From Knufia peltigerae (Eukaryota; Ascomycota; Eurotiomycetes; Chaetothyriales; Trichomeriaceae), in assembly GCA_030247855.1 (NCBI GenBank), contig JAPDRN010000134.1, positions 1-64,000 of the forward strand: a DNA stretch of 64,000 nucleotides, given 5' to 3'. Of this stretch, positions 21,296-32,150 are shown in pieces. The notes under the pieces were generated by a model. The model did not search any database, was not told the origin of the DNA, and saw nothing but the letters and a program-made list of their open reading frames with translations. Each line of letters starts with the position of its first letter. Within the stretch, counting starts at the first letter, position 1. Both the position numbers and the translations under genes were made by a program.

Positions 21296-22534
21296 TGCAC
21301 GCTGTCCCTGACCCCGGTCAGGTCCAGATGTTGACTACAGTGTCGTTTCAGGGTCCCATGAAATAGTAATAAACTGGCACCGACGGTGGTTCTCTTTTGA
21401 GCCGATATGAAAGCTCAGGGACATGAGAGTTCACTAAAGTCGCAAGGCCCAAGGATTGAAAAAAAGTAAAATAAAGAAATTTGATGGCGAGGCGAGTATT
21501 GTTGATGTCTTTAAAATATTGACCTCTCGTCTCAGCCTACCAAAGTAACATACTCGACGGAATATGAGACATGTTTGATCATTTCAAGGAGAATCGAAAG
21601 GTGCGTCGCAGAGTCATTACCGCTCCTCAGACGAATAAAGTGGACTGGTTGAGGGGACGGGTAAGGGATGAATGTCTGGCTGAATTATTAATGAACGATG
21701 TGGATGAGGCTGAGCGCGAGAAGATCGAGATATATGACCATCTGGAAATAGAAGCCGCAAATACATACGAGAGGAAAATGACGATGACGACGTGATGATG
21801 GGCAGAGGCAGCTTCCATTGAGGAAAAACACCCAAAATGGGTTAGTGCGAGGACGTTCGTTCCCAGCCAATCACATAACAGCTTGGCAGGGATTTCTGGT
21901 GTTGACAAACTCCCGACTCTCTACGACCATCAATCAATCTATCTACGAGGACGACGATCGTCACTCTGTTCTGGACAACTACATGACATGTTCAATGATT
22001 TCTTGTATTGTTTCGAATCTCGATTCATAATCGCATCGAGCGTAGAGCGTGTGAAAATAGGTACAGTGAAGCCCTCTGCTGCGATCGCTCCAGTCATCGG
22101 CAGCTGGAATCTCGTCTCATACATGCCACCTCCTCGACTCGAAGCAGTTCGGCCTTCGGATCGCTCGCCCTCCTGCACTCTTGCCATGGCTGGTCGTAAA
22201 AGCAGCATGCCACCCCGTGTCTATGCAACGCGGGTCTTCTAGCTTTGTGTTTCTGGTTTCGTTTCAACAAAGAAAAAACTTGGATCAATCGGCCATTCCG
22301 TAGGTCCATATCTGACAAGCACTGGCACTAAACAATGAGCGCCGTTTGTGCTTCTGTGAAAATAAGTTGGCATGCATGGTTTTCCAAACTCCATTTATGC
22401 AAGGCATGTGGCCAGTCTCCATTTTCAGTATCGGTAACCCGGGTCAAGAAGGACGGCTGACGTAAATGCAGAGAGGGCTCCATGTATACCGGCCGGTATG
22501 CAACAAGGTGGTCCCAAAATGCCCCCTGACTCCA
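21296..22534. other. Intergenic: oligoribonuclease 5' and DUF7918-like gene 3' region
   Basis: No recognisable gene. One small ATG-initiated open frame (21571-21795) is entered separately at low confidence. A GC-balanced open stretch on the minus strand near 21940-22210 has no recognisable similarity. Confidence 0.5.
21571..21795 (+). CDS. Possible small charged protein, 74 aa (unrecognised)
   Basis: A true ATG opens a 74-codon frame rich in Glu, Arg, Asp and Lys (for example DEAEREKIEIYDHLEIEA), a composition more like coding than random sequence in this window. I recognise no domain. It could be a real small protein, one exon of a longer gene (GTGCGT and ACGAATAAAG-type splice signals lie inside), or chance. 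No neighbour context helps. Confidence 0.2.
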   Translation: MFDHFKENRKVRRRVITAPQTNKVDWLRGRVRDECLAELLMNDVDEAEREKIEIYDHLEIEAANTYERKMTMTT

Positions 22535-24424
22535 TTACAATTCTTCGTCTTCGTCCATAGCGGAAGGTTTCTGCAATGCGCCGCCAAATTGCAGACCAGA
22601 GGGATTGGAGCCCTCGCTCGCGGCTTGAGCTGCGCCAGAAGAGCCCAGTGCTTCACCAATCGTAGCCGCAGATGCTGGGACGCCACCCATCAGTCGACCT
22701 TGAATATCAGCGTCGAATTCTGCGACACTAGCTCGTTGTCTCTTCATCGGACTTCCAACCATGAAGCTTTCGTCTTCTGACTTTAGGCTTTGGCCTGCTC
22801 CGTTGCCCAAAGTAGAGGTGCCAGGAGAGGTGCCCAGCTCGTCGGTTCCAATTTTAGGGGTTGACGCCGTTGAGGGACTACCGGATTTGGAGCTCTTGCG
22901 GGCTTCAGTAGTCCCGTTACTATTCAACGGTTCCGCCGAGTGCTGCCTCTTGAGCTGATGATACCTTAGCCCGTGCCGAAATTTCAAGGGGGAAGGGTCT
23001 CTTACCTTCATCTTGCGAATTCCCTCCGCCACCTGTCCCGTGCGCTCGGCATCCTCGGGCGCAAGCAGCCCTGGCTCTCGCTTGACATCCGCATCGTTAA
23101 TGTCTTCCATCTTGCCGACGATGCCACCTTCATCCTCACTGTCGCTATCCATCTCGTCATCACTGCCTCGTTTGCCTTTCCGGGTTCGTCGTGCTTCGGT
23201 ATCTCGGAATCCAGAGAATCCAGCAGTACCTTCTTTCTTCAGAGGGCCCAACTTGGGTAACTCGACCGCTATGCTACGTCTCTTTGCACTTGACGGCGTT
23301 TTGTCTGACTTTGGCGCCTGTAAGATGCCCATTTTCTGTAATTGACGTTCACCTCGGTACAGGAATGTGAAGACGGCATAGGGTTTATCGGTAGGATCAA
23401 TACCAGTGACGGTCTGTGTCGAGATTGTTTTGGGATCTAACGTTTTCGGTTTCGCAAAACTGGTGGTATGATCAACGTCGGCTCGGCTCTTGTCTTCACC
23501 ATTCGTTGCTGCTTCGGTGCCTGACCCTTCCGAATCATCGTGAGCATCGAATTGAGGAGAATACTCTCCGCGCTTGATCTCTCCAGACGCCAGCACTCGG
23601 AAGAGCGCAACCTTGATTTGACCTGCGGCTTCTGGGATAGGATCGTCGTCTTCTTCGGACGATGCGCTGTCACTCAGAGAGCCGCCGTCATCTGAAACAT
23701 CTTGCAATTCGCCATTCTCACCGTATCGGAGTGTGCTCTTTCGTCGTGCCCCTTTGGAACTTCCGTTGGCCTCATCGTCGCTACCGGTGGCATCTTTCCT
23801 CTTGCGTCTCCTCTTTTCCATCTTCTTCTCCAACTTTTGTCTTCGCCGCTCAATGGTCGCAGCCGCATCCTTGCCGTCAAGATCCAAGCCATTGAGCCAG
23901 CGCTCGAGACCTACTTCCCGGAACAGGAATTCTCGCTCGGCAAGGCCCCCGCCTTCTTTTTCCGGCACACTGACCCAACGACTGTTAACCCAAGTTTCCT
24001 CGCCCTTTCGTAGCAGTGTCGCAACCTCTTCCTTTGCTCGACCGTCGAAGTAGATGTAGGCTGCGATGGTCTCGTTGGGTGAGGTTGTCAGAGGAACATA
24101 CGGTCCAATTGTGCCAGCGTTTCTTCCACGTGCACCAGGGTGGCCTGGGAAATCGCCTACCAACTTTGGTTTCGGGCTCGGATGATCAGACGTGGCTTTC
24201 GGGGTGGAGTAAGGAACTTCTTGGCCGGGAGTGAGGAGTGTAATCGAGATGGCGAAGGTAGACTGTTCAGGTTTGCCCGTCGTCGAGTCATCAGGAATTT
24301 TGGCGGGTGGCACGGGGATGTACGAGCTGATCCTGGAGAGTCGAGAGGCTTTTTGCACCGAATACTCCGGAATAGGTCCATTCGGCGTGTGTATGCTCAC
24401 AGCGAGCCCTTTGAAACAAGGCAT
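22535..24424 (-). CDS. DUF7918-like fungal protein, probably nuclear
   Basis: As one exon this reads 629 residues. The N-terminal ~190 residues (MPCFKGLAVSIHTPNGPIPE... to LFREVGLERWLNG) resemble the fungal DUF7918 fold, described only as a conserved domain. Then comes a strongly basic segment (KKMEKRRRKRK) that could be a nuclear signal, and a long Ser/Glu/Asp-rich low-complexity tail with a second basic patch (RRTRKGKRG) and a PMKRQRA motif near the end. At 22955-23005 lies a 51-nt stretch with perfect intron signals (GTAAGA donor, GCTAAG branch, ATCAG acceptor) whose length is a multiple of three, so removing it keeps the frame; the spliced product would be 612 aa. ATG 24424 is the first true ATG of the frame. 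Function unknown; the family call is tentative. Confidence 0.75.
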   Translation of the reverse strand: MPCFKGLAVSIHTPNGPIPEYSVQKASRLSRISSYIPVPPAKIPDDSTTGKPEQSTFAISITLLTPGQEVPYSTPKATSDHPSPKPKLVGDFPGHPGARGRNAGTIGPYVPLTTSPNETIAAYIYFDGRAKEEVATLLRKGEETWVNSRWVSVPEKEGGGLAEREFLFREVGLERWLNGLDLDGKDAAATIERRRQKLEKKMEKRRRKRKDATGSDDEANGSSKGARRKSTLRYGENGELQDVSDDGGSLSDSASSEEDDDPIPEAAGQIKVALFRVLASGEIKRGEYSPQFDAHDDSEGSGTEAATNGEDKSRADVDHTTSFAKPKTLDPKTISTQTVTGIDPTDKPYAVFTFLYRGERQLQKMGILQAPKSDKTPSSAKRRSIAVELPKLGPLKKEGTAGFSGFRDTEARRTRKGKRGSDDEMDSDSEDEGGIVGKMEDINDADVKREPGLLAPEDAERTGQVAEGIRKMKVRDPSPLKFRHGLRYHQLKRQHSAEPLNSNGTTEARKSSKSGSPSTASTPKIGTDELGTSPGTSTLGNGAGQSLKSEDESFMVGSPMKRQRASVAEFDADIQGRLMGGVPASAATIGEALGSSGAAQAASEGSNPSGLQFGGALQKPSAMDEDEEL

Positions 24425-26168
24425 GGTGACAAGATAAATCCGAAATGGTGACTTGTCGATATGGGATTCTCCGCTCTCTGCACTTACGCAGAGGCAGATG
24501 CGGAGAGAGTCTCCGAGATGGGGGCCACGCTCTGCGACTGGCGTTGAGTGTTTCCGTACCCGTCTCTTTCTGACTGACAGTGACCACGGACAGCCTACAC
24601 GCAAGGAGAGTTAGAGGGCGGCGGTCATAAAAATTTGATCAGGTTGGTGCAGGAAATGGGGACAGGTGGATAGACAAAGTCGGGGAACGGTGAGCTGTCG
24701 GCAAGACGGAGTTGGTGATTGAGACAAAGCATTCGTGTCAAGGACGGATCAGGGCAACTCGCTAACAACAAGAACTGACGGACTGACGCGTGGCGGTGAT
24801 CTCAAAGCGAACGAAGAGTCGCCAGAGGAGTGATGTCGAGGGAATTCCTGTGGTGAAATGTTGCAAATGAAATCAACGAGGCCCTGCTATGGTCCACGAG
24901 GCGGCAGACTGCAGACCGAGAGTACGTGACTGGCGCCAAGCGATGTCACAACGACACCAAACCCTTTTGGGCCACGCATTCTTCGGACTGCACGGCGACT
25001 TTCTTTTGCGGAGAAGGGAGATCGAGAGGAGTCAGTCCATCACCCGCCCTGAACACGGGCCATGGGAATTGAGAATGAATGCTGCTAACTCCAGACAACG
25101 CTTTGGTGGTCAATTCAGTGCTTTTCCCATGATCAAATCGAACGCTAAGGAGTCATATTCACCTGCTTTCGGGATCGACGACTCTATCTATGCACCACCA
25201 TCCTCGTTCCTTCTGATGCAGGACTCTACTCTACTGTATGTCTTTCAAGAGGAGGTTTGGATTGTATGCCTGGTCCGGCCCATGGTTAGCGTCTCTGACT
25301 ACGGTCCATTTGTGAAGTGAGAAATTGTGATTGAGGTTGAAGAGGCGCAACGCCACATTTGTCGACTGAGAATAGTGATACGGAGGAACACCAGTACAGT
25401 CATGGGTCACCCTGAGCCATCAGACTTCTATGCTACATTGTCGCGAGGTGCAGGTGCTCTGTATCAAGTATCAATGGAAAGTGTCCGCCTGGTCACGGCA
25501 CATCCTTCATCCACCCCTACTTTCTTCAAGTGCTCCAATCCTGCAACATAGGGCATCCCTTCTCTCAAACGGATAGGAGGATGAGGGTCTTGTCACTGTC
25601 GCCACCAGAATGCTGCATGGTCACTATTGGCAGATTTGGCAAAGCTCTTGTCTGGTTCACTGTCTTGTTCGTCTGGGCTCTCGGACCATGCCTGACGGAT
25701 GTCGGCGTCCATCTGCTGTCGATGTACTGTGGAAGAAACAGTTCACCGTATACACCGCTGAATGGCCAGACATCTGGAACAGCTTCCCGGCTGATAACAA
25801 CGACAAAAATGGACAATGCCCAAGCAGGTGGTCTGAGGGTGAAAAGCAGCACACACACATGTGAAATGCTTAGCTGAGCAACACGAACCAATCAGCGTGG
25901 CAGATAGAATGACCGTGCCATGACGTATTGTTGACTGCGATTCCATCATAATCAATCATGATATGCGCTTTGTCGGTGTCTTTCGCCCTCACAGCATCTT
26001 TGCCCCGCGTTAGATTCATTCTGCAGCTACACTTTTTCTTCCCATCGTTGGTCCTTTTAATCTTCCCTCTAGAGCTTCATTCTGTCCTAAATTTCATTCA
26101 AGGAAGGAGACTGCTGTACTTTTTTGGAATCATTCTTGGTGACTGTTCTTCTCCACACCCTCTTCACA
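24425..26168. other. Divergent promoter region, DUF7918-like gene and phosphoglucomutase
   Basis: 1.7 kb without a supportable gene. The last ~200 bases before the phosphoglucomutase ATG are strongly CT-rich (TTTTTCTTCCC, TTTTAATCTTCCC), as in leaders of highly expressed fungal genes. Confidence 0.55.
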
Positions 26169-27937
26169 ATGTCCAGTGTCAAGGAAGTCCAGTTCAAGTC
26201 GTTCACCGACCAGAAGTATGTCCACATCATCCACTGTTGACCCTTACTTTCTAACTCCCTCAATAGACCGGGTACTTCGGGTCTTCGTAAGAAGGTCACC
26301 GTCTTCCAGCAACCACACTACAGTGAATCCTTCATCACCTCCATCCTCTTGTCCATACCCGAAGGTGCAGACGGTGCTTTCCTAGTCATTGGCGGTGACG
26401 GCAGATTTTGGAACCCTGAGGTGGTGCAGTTGATTGCAAAGATTGGTGCAGCATATGGAGTCAAGAAGCTTGTGATCGGCCAAAATGGCATTCTCAGTAC
26501 CCCTGCGGCCAGCCATGTTATCCGCATACGCAAGGCCACTGGAGGCATACTCCTGACTGCCAGTCACAACCCGGGTGGTGAGTTAGACCAATCTCCCCAC
26601 ACCAAGGTCCGTTCTAATTCACAGCAGGACCCAAGGCCGACTTTGGCATGAAGTACAACCTCTCCAACGGAGCTCCAGCACCGGAATCCGTGACGAACAA
26701 GATCTTCGAAAAGTCCAAGGCCCTAACCTCATACAAGATTGCGGATATCCCTGACATTGACATCTCTACAATTGGCACCAAGAAGTATGGAGACCTGGAA
26801 GTCGAGATTATTGATTCCACAGCCGATTACATTGCTATGCTGAAAGACATCTTTGACTTTGACCTCATCCGCTCATTCTTCAAAGCCCAGCCCAACTTCA
26901 AGGTCTTGTTTGATGGAATGTCTGGTGTCACAGGTCCCTACGGGGTTGCCATATTCCAGAAAGAGCTTGGCTTGGGACCGGACAGCACACAGAATTGCTC
27001 ACCAAGCCCAGATTTCAATGGTGGCCACCCGGATCCCAACTTGACCTACGCACATGATTTGGTGGCAAGAGTAGACAAGGAAGGCATACACTTTGGTGCT
27101 GCCTCGGACGGTGACGGCGACAGGAACATGATCTACGGCAAGAATGCTTTTGTCTCACCTGGTGACTCCCTGGCCATCATTGCCCACTATGCCAAGAAGT
27201 ACATCCCATACTTTAAGAAACAGGGCGTCTACGGTCTGGCTCGGTCCTTTCCCACCTCGGCGGCCTTGGACCTAGTGGCTAAGAAGCAGAACTTGTCACT
27301 TTACGTCGTGCCAACCGGATGGAAATTCTTCTGCGCTTTGTTCGATGCAAACAAGATGTCTATCTGCGGTGAAGAGTCCTTCGGTACTGGTTCGAACCAC
27401 ATTCGAGAGAAGGATGGTGTGTGGGCTATTACTGCTTGGCTGAACATCATTGCAGGCGTGGGCATGGAGACGGGTGTGTTCCCATCGATCGGGGAAATTC
27501 AAAAGGAGTTCTGGCAAGAGTATGGAAGGGTGTACTTTACTCGGTACGACTATGAAAATGTCAGCAGTGAGGGAGCGGCAGATATGATCAAGTCTCTTGA
27601 GGATAAGATCGCCGACAAGGGCACCATTGGTTCCGATCTCTCTGGTCGCAAGATCACCGAAGCCGGCAACTTCTCGTATACAGACCTCGACGGCTCTGTG
27701 TCCAAGAACCAAGGTATCTATTTCAAGTTCGATGACGGCACCAGAGTGGTAGTGCGTTTGTCAGGCACGGGCAGCAGCGGCGCCACCATCCGTCTCTATG
27801 TCGAAAAGCTCGAGCAGGAGAAGAGCAAGGTCGAAGAGGACACACAGACGTATCTCAAGGGTGCAGTGGGTCTTGCTCTCAACTTGCTACAGCTTCAAAA
27901 ATTTATCGGCCGAACTGAACCGGATGTTAAGACCTGA
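26169..27937 (+). CDS. PGM2: Phosphoglucomutase
   Basis: Three exons, 26169-26215, 26267-26577 and 26628-27937, giving 555 residues, the standard length. It interconverts glucose 1-phosphate and glucose 6-phosphate in the cytosol, linking galactose use, glycogen and trehalose with glycolysis and UDP-glucose supply. Visible: PGTSGLRKKV at the N-terminus, the phosphoserine loop TASHNPGG (Ser115), the Mg site DGDGDRNM, the sugar-binding loop GEESFGTGS and the phosphate-binding loop RLSGTGSSGATIR. Introns 1 (51 nt; GTATGT, CTAAC, AATAG) and 2 (50 nt; GTGAGT, CTAAT, CAGCAG) restore the conserved FTDQKPGTSG and SHNPGGPKADFG joins; for intron 2 the second of two nearby AGs is required. With galactokinase at 7370 two Leloir enzymes are in the window, though not adjacent. 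PGM2 is used as the family symbol. Confidence 0.97.
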
Positions 27938-29177
27938 GTATCGGCGAATATTGTTCATCTTCATATTTCATGACAAGCGTCAGCCTCACAACCACCAACT
28001 CTCACAAAGTCGTACATAGACGCAACCTCAACTACCAAAATATGATCCAGCTGTGATAGCATGTGAAGTCTCTTATCTGACCATGATTCTCAATTGTGAT
28101 ATTACGTCAGAACTGGGATCAGTTCTTGGAAGTTTCATGACCTTGAGCGACACCGACGGAAGACGGCGGCGTGCAGGAACATTGTTTCGCCAATCTCCTC
28201 AAAGTCCCGGCTATTGCTTGGCCGCGTTTGCATGTGTATTCTGAGAATATTGATGAAATGCTGACGTCCTCCACTAGGTCCACCATGTCGAGTGTTCTGT
28301 CGAAGGGATGAAGGTAGCACAGCCTCGTGCTTGGCGACGGACAAAGTGGATTGGTCAAGGCCAGTTGATAGTCGACTTAAAGTATGCCACTATACTTGAC
28401 AGGGCCTGATCGACTCCGGTTCGAAGATGTAATCGACATGCCCAGCCTTGCCCAGACGGATCTACGACATCTTGTCCTACTCAAGACGATAAGAGGCTCT
28501 TGGACCTGGCGCAATGCAGTGTCTGAATCTCTCAACGTAGTCAGGCGCTTACCATCATCTGTCCCAGAATGTCTAAGCTTAGACTTGGCCAATACTCGAT
28601 GGTTTGGCTCATGGCCATCTCCTAGACGATGAGATAGTCTTACAACACTGCTTATTGTACTGAGATTGCCGAGATCGAAGGCTCAATGAAGGATGCTTTG
28701 TCTTTCTCTACATGGTACCAGACTTTTGACCGCTCGGGAGGGATCACGATCCAAGAGAAAGGTATGAATTGACCACATCACTCAAGACTCTATCCAGCCT
28801 CATCCTGGCCCTACAATGTACGTATCTCTAGATCTCCATGGACCACCGTGACACTGTCACCAAAACTCTAGGGTGGATGCTTCAATATACCTTGGGTATG
28901 CTTGGCTTGTACGCCCCTGGACACGGTGCCTCTGGCCGAAAGCAAATGCTCCAGCGTTCCTGTCTTGGAAGAGACGCATACGGCGCATAGAAATGAGAAC
29001 CGGCGTCCACAATCTAACATCCATATGCCACTTCCCTTGCGTGTGGCTCTTGTGTTTGAACACAACCAAGAAACAAAATCCCGCCGAAGTGTGTTACCTT
29101 ATTAACATCTTCACCTTCACCTTGATCCTCCCATCTCGTTCCGTTCTTTCCTCACCTCACTCTTCTTCTTCACCAAC
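27938..29177. other. Intergenic: phosphoglucomutase 3' and DUF1275 gene promoter
   Basis: No gene I can support. Between 28384 and about 28990 several open pieces with splice-like boundaries suggest a decayed or unrecognised multi-exon gene. Just before the DUF1275 ATG the sequence is CT-rich. Confidence 0.5.
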
Positions 29178-30277
29178 ATGCCGACCATTTCGTTCCCTGA
29201 TGGCGTTGATAACCCACTTCGTCGAGTAGATTCTTCGCTCACTCTCACCTACACCTCAACTTATCCTAGTCCACAGTCATCAGTCCCTTCCTCGAGAACA
29301 GCGAGTCTAGAGAGGCAGAAGCGTGCAAATATGGGTCAAGTCGATGATGCATTTCGTGCGAACGGGGTGATTCATCGATACTCTTGCCAGGAACTCGATG
29401 CCACGTACATGAGTTTCGTGATCATGGTTTGTTTCTTTGTGTCTGGCATGATCGACAGCGTCGCCTTTAACTCGTGGAGTTGTTTTGTCAATATGCAGAC
29501 TGGTTGGTGATTCTCTCCTTTTAGTCTCTGACATTGAGACTCTGATCGATACTAAATAACGTGCCACCAGGTAACACCATATTCGCCGCCCTCGGTCTGG
29601 ATGGTCAACCCAAAGCGAGTCACCGTCGACAATACTACAAGTCACTCACGGCAATTGGATCCTTCTGCGTGGGAACACTATTCTTCAGTGCCCTTCACCG
29701 TTTCCCCACTGGGCTTTCAGAGCAACCATCCTCACGACGTCGTTCCATCTTCGTTGTTTCCTTCTCTATACAGACGGTCCTCATCGCCGTACCGTCGCTT
29801 CTCGTGACACTGGACCTGGTCTCCAACCAACCTTTTGTCCCTGGCTCTTTCTCATCTGGCAGTAACGATGCCGTGGATACCTTGACCAACTTTCTCGACT
29901 TGTGTCCGGTCGCTCTACTTTCGTTCCAGGCCGCAGGGCAGACGACCCTTTCGAGACTCCTCGCCGTCCTGGACATGCCTACGATCGTGTTGAGTGCGCT
30001 GTACTTTGACTTCACCGCCGATATGTACTCGCTTCAGAGTTCATGGAAGAGAAGCACGTCACTCTGGAACTTTGTGAACGTACATCAGAAGAGACAGGGA
30101 CAGAGGTTCCTCTGCGTTGTGGCGCTTTTTTTGGGTGGCATAACGGGCGGATTAATGTACAAGTCCCAGGCGGGCATGGCGGGGGCTTTGTGGTCGGCTG
30201 CTGCGTTGAAAATGTTGATCGTCGTGGGGTGGACGGTTTGGCCTGAAGAAAAGCACGAAAGGACATTGCCACAGTGA
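29178..30277 (+). CDS. DUF1275 (YoaK-like) membrane protein
   Basis: Two exons, 29178-29502 and 29571-30277, giving 343 residues. DUF1275 proteins are integral membrane proteins with about six or seven helices and no proven activity; some bacterial members sit near transport or stress genes. After a ~75-residue hydrophilic N-terminus the first helix carries the family signature: SGMIDSVAFNSW followed by NMQTGNTIFAALGL. Further helices lie around CVGTLFFSALHR, FVVSFSIQTVLIAV, VLDMPTIVLSALYF and the closing block GGITGGLMY...ALKMLIVVGW. The intron (68 nt, donor GTTGGT, branch ACTAAAT, acceptor CACCAG) splits the Gly of QTGNT. It is convergent with the amidohydrolase. Confidence 0.88.
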
Positions 30278-30650
30278 GGGAGGTTCGATGATATGAACAC
30301 TCCAATTTTGAAGACCCAAACGTTGAATGAAGTGTCCTCGGCGCGAAAGAAGATCGATGAGCGACATGATGGGTGTGGTTTTGAGCTGAGCTGGACTGAA
30401 CTGAAATGATCTGAACGGAGCTGAATGCCGGAATGGTATTACGATGATGGGCTTTGATATCAACGACGACAAACGATGAGAATAATGACTGTGACGACCA
30501 AGACTAGAATAGAGATATGGCAAACGGTCATAGAGCTTGAGAAAGATACACAAATATGGATGAATTGATGGCCCTGATGGATATCATATGAATCGCTTCC
30601 TTTCGAATGCCGTTACTATACCCAAGCATCGTACCATCTAAGATGTGCAT
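30278..30650. other. Convergent 3' intergenic region
   Basis: About 370 bases between the DUF1275 gene and the amidohydrolase. It includes a short run of GAGCTGA/TGAACTGA-like words near 30384-30425. No gene. Confidence 0.5.
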
Positions 30651-32150
30651 TCAAGGTTTCTTATAACACACTCCACCCTTCCACACGTGCGTTATGTTTT
30701 TGGGGTTTTTAAACAGGTCCATCCCACCGGCCTCACCACCACCACTATCGTCGAGATCGACGTCGTCTTCAAGAGGATTCGCGCACATGGCAATCAAATC
30801 CGCATCGTAACCCTCTCGAATCTGTCCGCTCTTGGGGGCGGCGCCGAGGTGACCGAGGGTTTCGGGCCCCGTGGCCGTGGCGGCCTCGATGGCCTGCAGC
30901 GGGGTCATGCCGCCGTCGGTGACGGCGTAGGCGAGCTCCCCGCCGCTCCGGCCCAGGGCCATGGGGTTCTCGACGGGCGCCGACACGCCCAGGTCGGTGC
31001 CCAACGCGACCTTGACCCCGGAGCGGACGGCGAGGCGGTAGGCGGCCCGGTGGTGCTTGGCCGTCTCGAGCATCTTGGCGTAGCTCTCGGGCGACATGAG
31101 CTCCGGGTGGTCGACGCCGACCTTGACGACGGTGCGCGTGGGCACGAAGACGGCCTCCTTGGCCAGCATGAGGTCGACGCATTCCCGGTCCAGGTAGGTG
31201 CCGTGCTCGATGGTGTGGCAGCCGGCGCGCAGGGCCGCGAGGATGCCCGGTTTCCCGTGGCAGTGGGCCGCCACGGCGAGTCCCGCCCGGGTGGCCTCGT
31301 CCACGATGGCCTCGAGCTCGCCCGCGCTGTACTGGCCACGCATCGGGTCGTCCAGGATGCTGAGCACGCCCCCCGACGTGAACACCTTGACGCACCGGGC
31401 GCCCCTGCGCGTGACGAGCCGGACGGCCAGGCGGCAGGCGTCGGCCCCGTCGGCGAGCACCAGCGGGTACGACGCCGGGTTGGTGGGCGCCGTCGTCGAC
31501 AGCCTCGAGTGCACCACGTCCACGGGCAGGTCGAAGAGGTCGCCGTGGCCCGACGTCTGGGAGATGGCGGCGCCCGCCGAGTAGACGTGGGGCCCGGGCA
31601 GTCCGGAGTCGGAGATGGCCCGCGCCAGCTCGATCGCGTAGCCGCCGAGGTCCCGCACCGACGTGAAGCCCGACAGCAAGATGTCGCGCGCGTTCCGGGC
31701 GAGGCGGGCCCCCGCGACCGCCGGGTGCGTCGTCACGACCTCCGAGAGGTTCAGCGACTTGGTCCCCAGGAAGTGCGTGTGGCAGTCCCAGAGGCCCGGG
31801 AGGAGGACGGGCACGCGGGTCGCCGGGAGGGAGTGGTGTCGCAGGAATGCCGGGGGCGACGATGTCGGGTGGATCGCGTGGATGACTCCGTCGCGGATCA
31901 TGACCGTCATGTCTCGTCGAGGCTCCCCACGGCCTGGGATGAGCAGGGAGGTGCTGATGAGGTGGACTTTGGACTCGTCCGAGGGTTGTGACGGGATCGG
32001 GATCGTTGCTGAAGCATTGTGGTGGTGGTGGCCGTCGGCGGGAGGAGCGTGGGAGACGTTTCGTGTATGAGTATCGGTGGAAGCATTGGTCGTCGTCGTC
32101 GTAGTGCTGGAGGTAGGATCAGGTTGAAACGTGACCTTTCGTCGAGTCAT
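30651..32150 (-). CDS. Amidohydrolase (metal-dependent hydrolase, imidazolonepropionase/prolidase-like)
   Basis: A 499-residue, intronless member of the amidohydrolase superfamily (TIM-barrel hydrolases acting on amide or ester bonds with one or two metals). The metal ligands are all there: HxH in PGLWDCHTHF, the lysine of RCVKVFTSGG (a candidate carbamylated bridge), His in AVAAHCHG, His in TIEHGTYLD, and Asp in VALGTDLG. The N-terminal ~65 residues are Thr/Ser/Asn-rich with a HHHH patch and are not part of the fold; no secretion signal is apparent. Fungal relatives include ochratoxinase-type and Xaa-Pro hydrolases, but the substrate cannot be told here. The middle of the gene (about 30840-31840) is strikingly GC-rich, with C/G third positions, while both ends are ordinary. 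Start at ATG 32150. Confidence 0.9.
   Translation of the reverse strand: MTRRKVTFQPDPTSSTTTTTTNASTDTHTRNVSHAPPADGHHHHNASATIPIPSQPSDESKVHLISTSLLIPGRGEPRRDMTVMIRDGVIHAIHPTSSPPAFLRHHSLPATRVPVLLPGLWDCHTHFLGTKSLNLSEVVTTHPAVAGARLARNARDILLSGFTSVRDLGGYAIELARAISDSGLPGPHVYSAGAAISQTSGHGDLFDLPVDVVHSRLSTTAPTNPASYPLVLADGADACRLAVRLVTRRGARCVKVFTSGGVLSILDDPMRGQYSAGELEAIVDEATRAGLAVAAHCHGKPGILAALRAGCHTIEHGTYLDRECVDLMLAKEAVFVPTRTVVKVGVDHPELMSPESYAKMLETAKHHRAAYRLAVRSGVKVALGTDLGVSAPVENPMALGRSGGELAYAVTDGGMTPLQAIEAATATGPETLGHLGAAPKSGQIREGYDADLIAMCANPLEDDVDLDDSGGGEAGGMDLFKNPKNITHVWKGGVCYKKP

Noticed and set aside
30645..31991. 448-codon plus-strand frame opposite the amidohydrolase
   Set aside because: Same GC effect. 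The minus-strand frame carries all metal-binding motifs; the plus-strand product is Arg/Gly/Val low-complexity.
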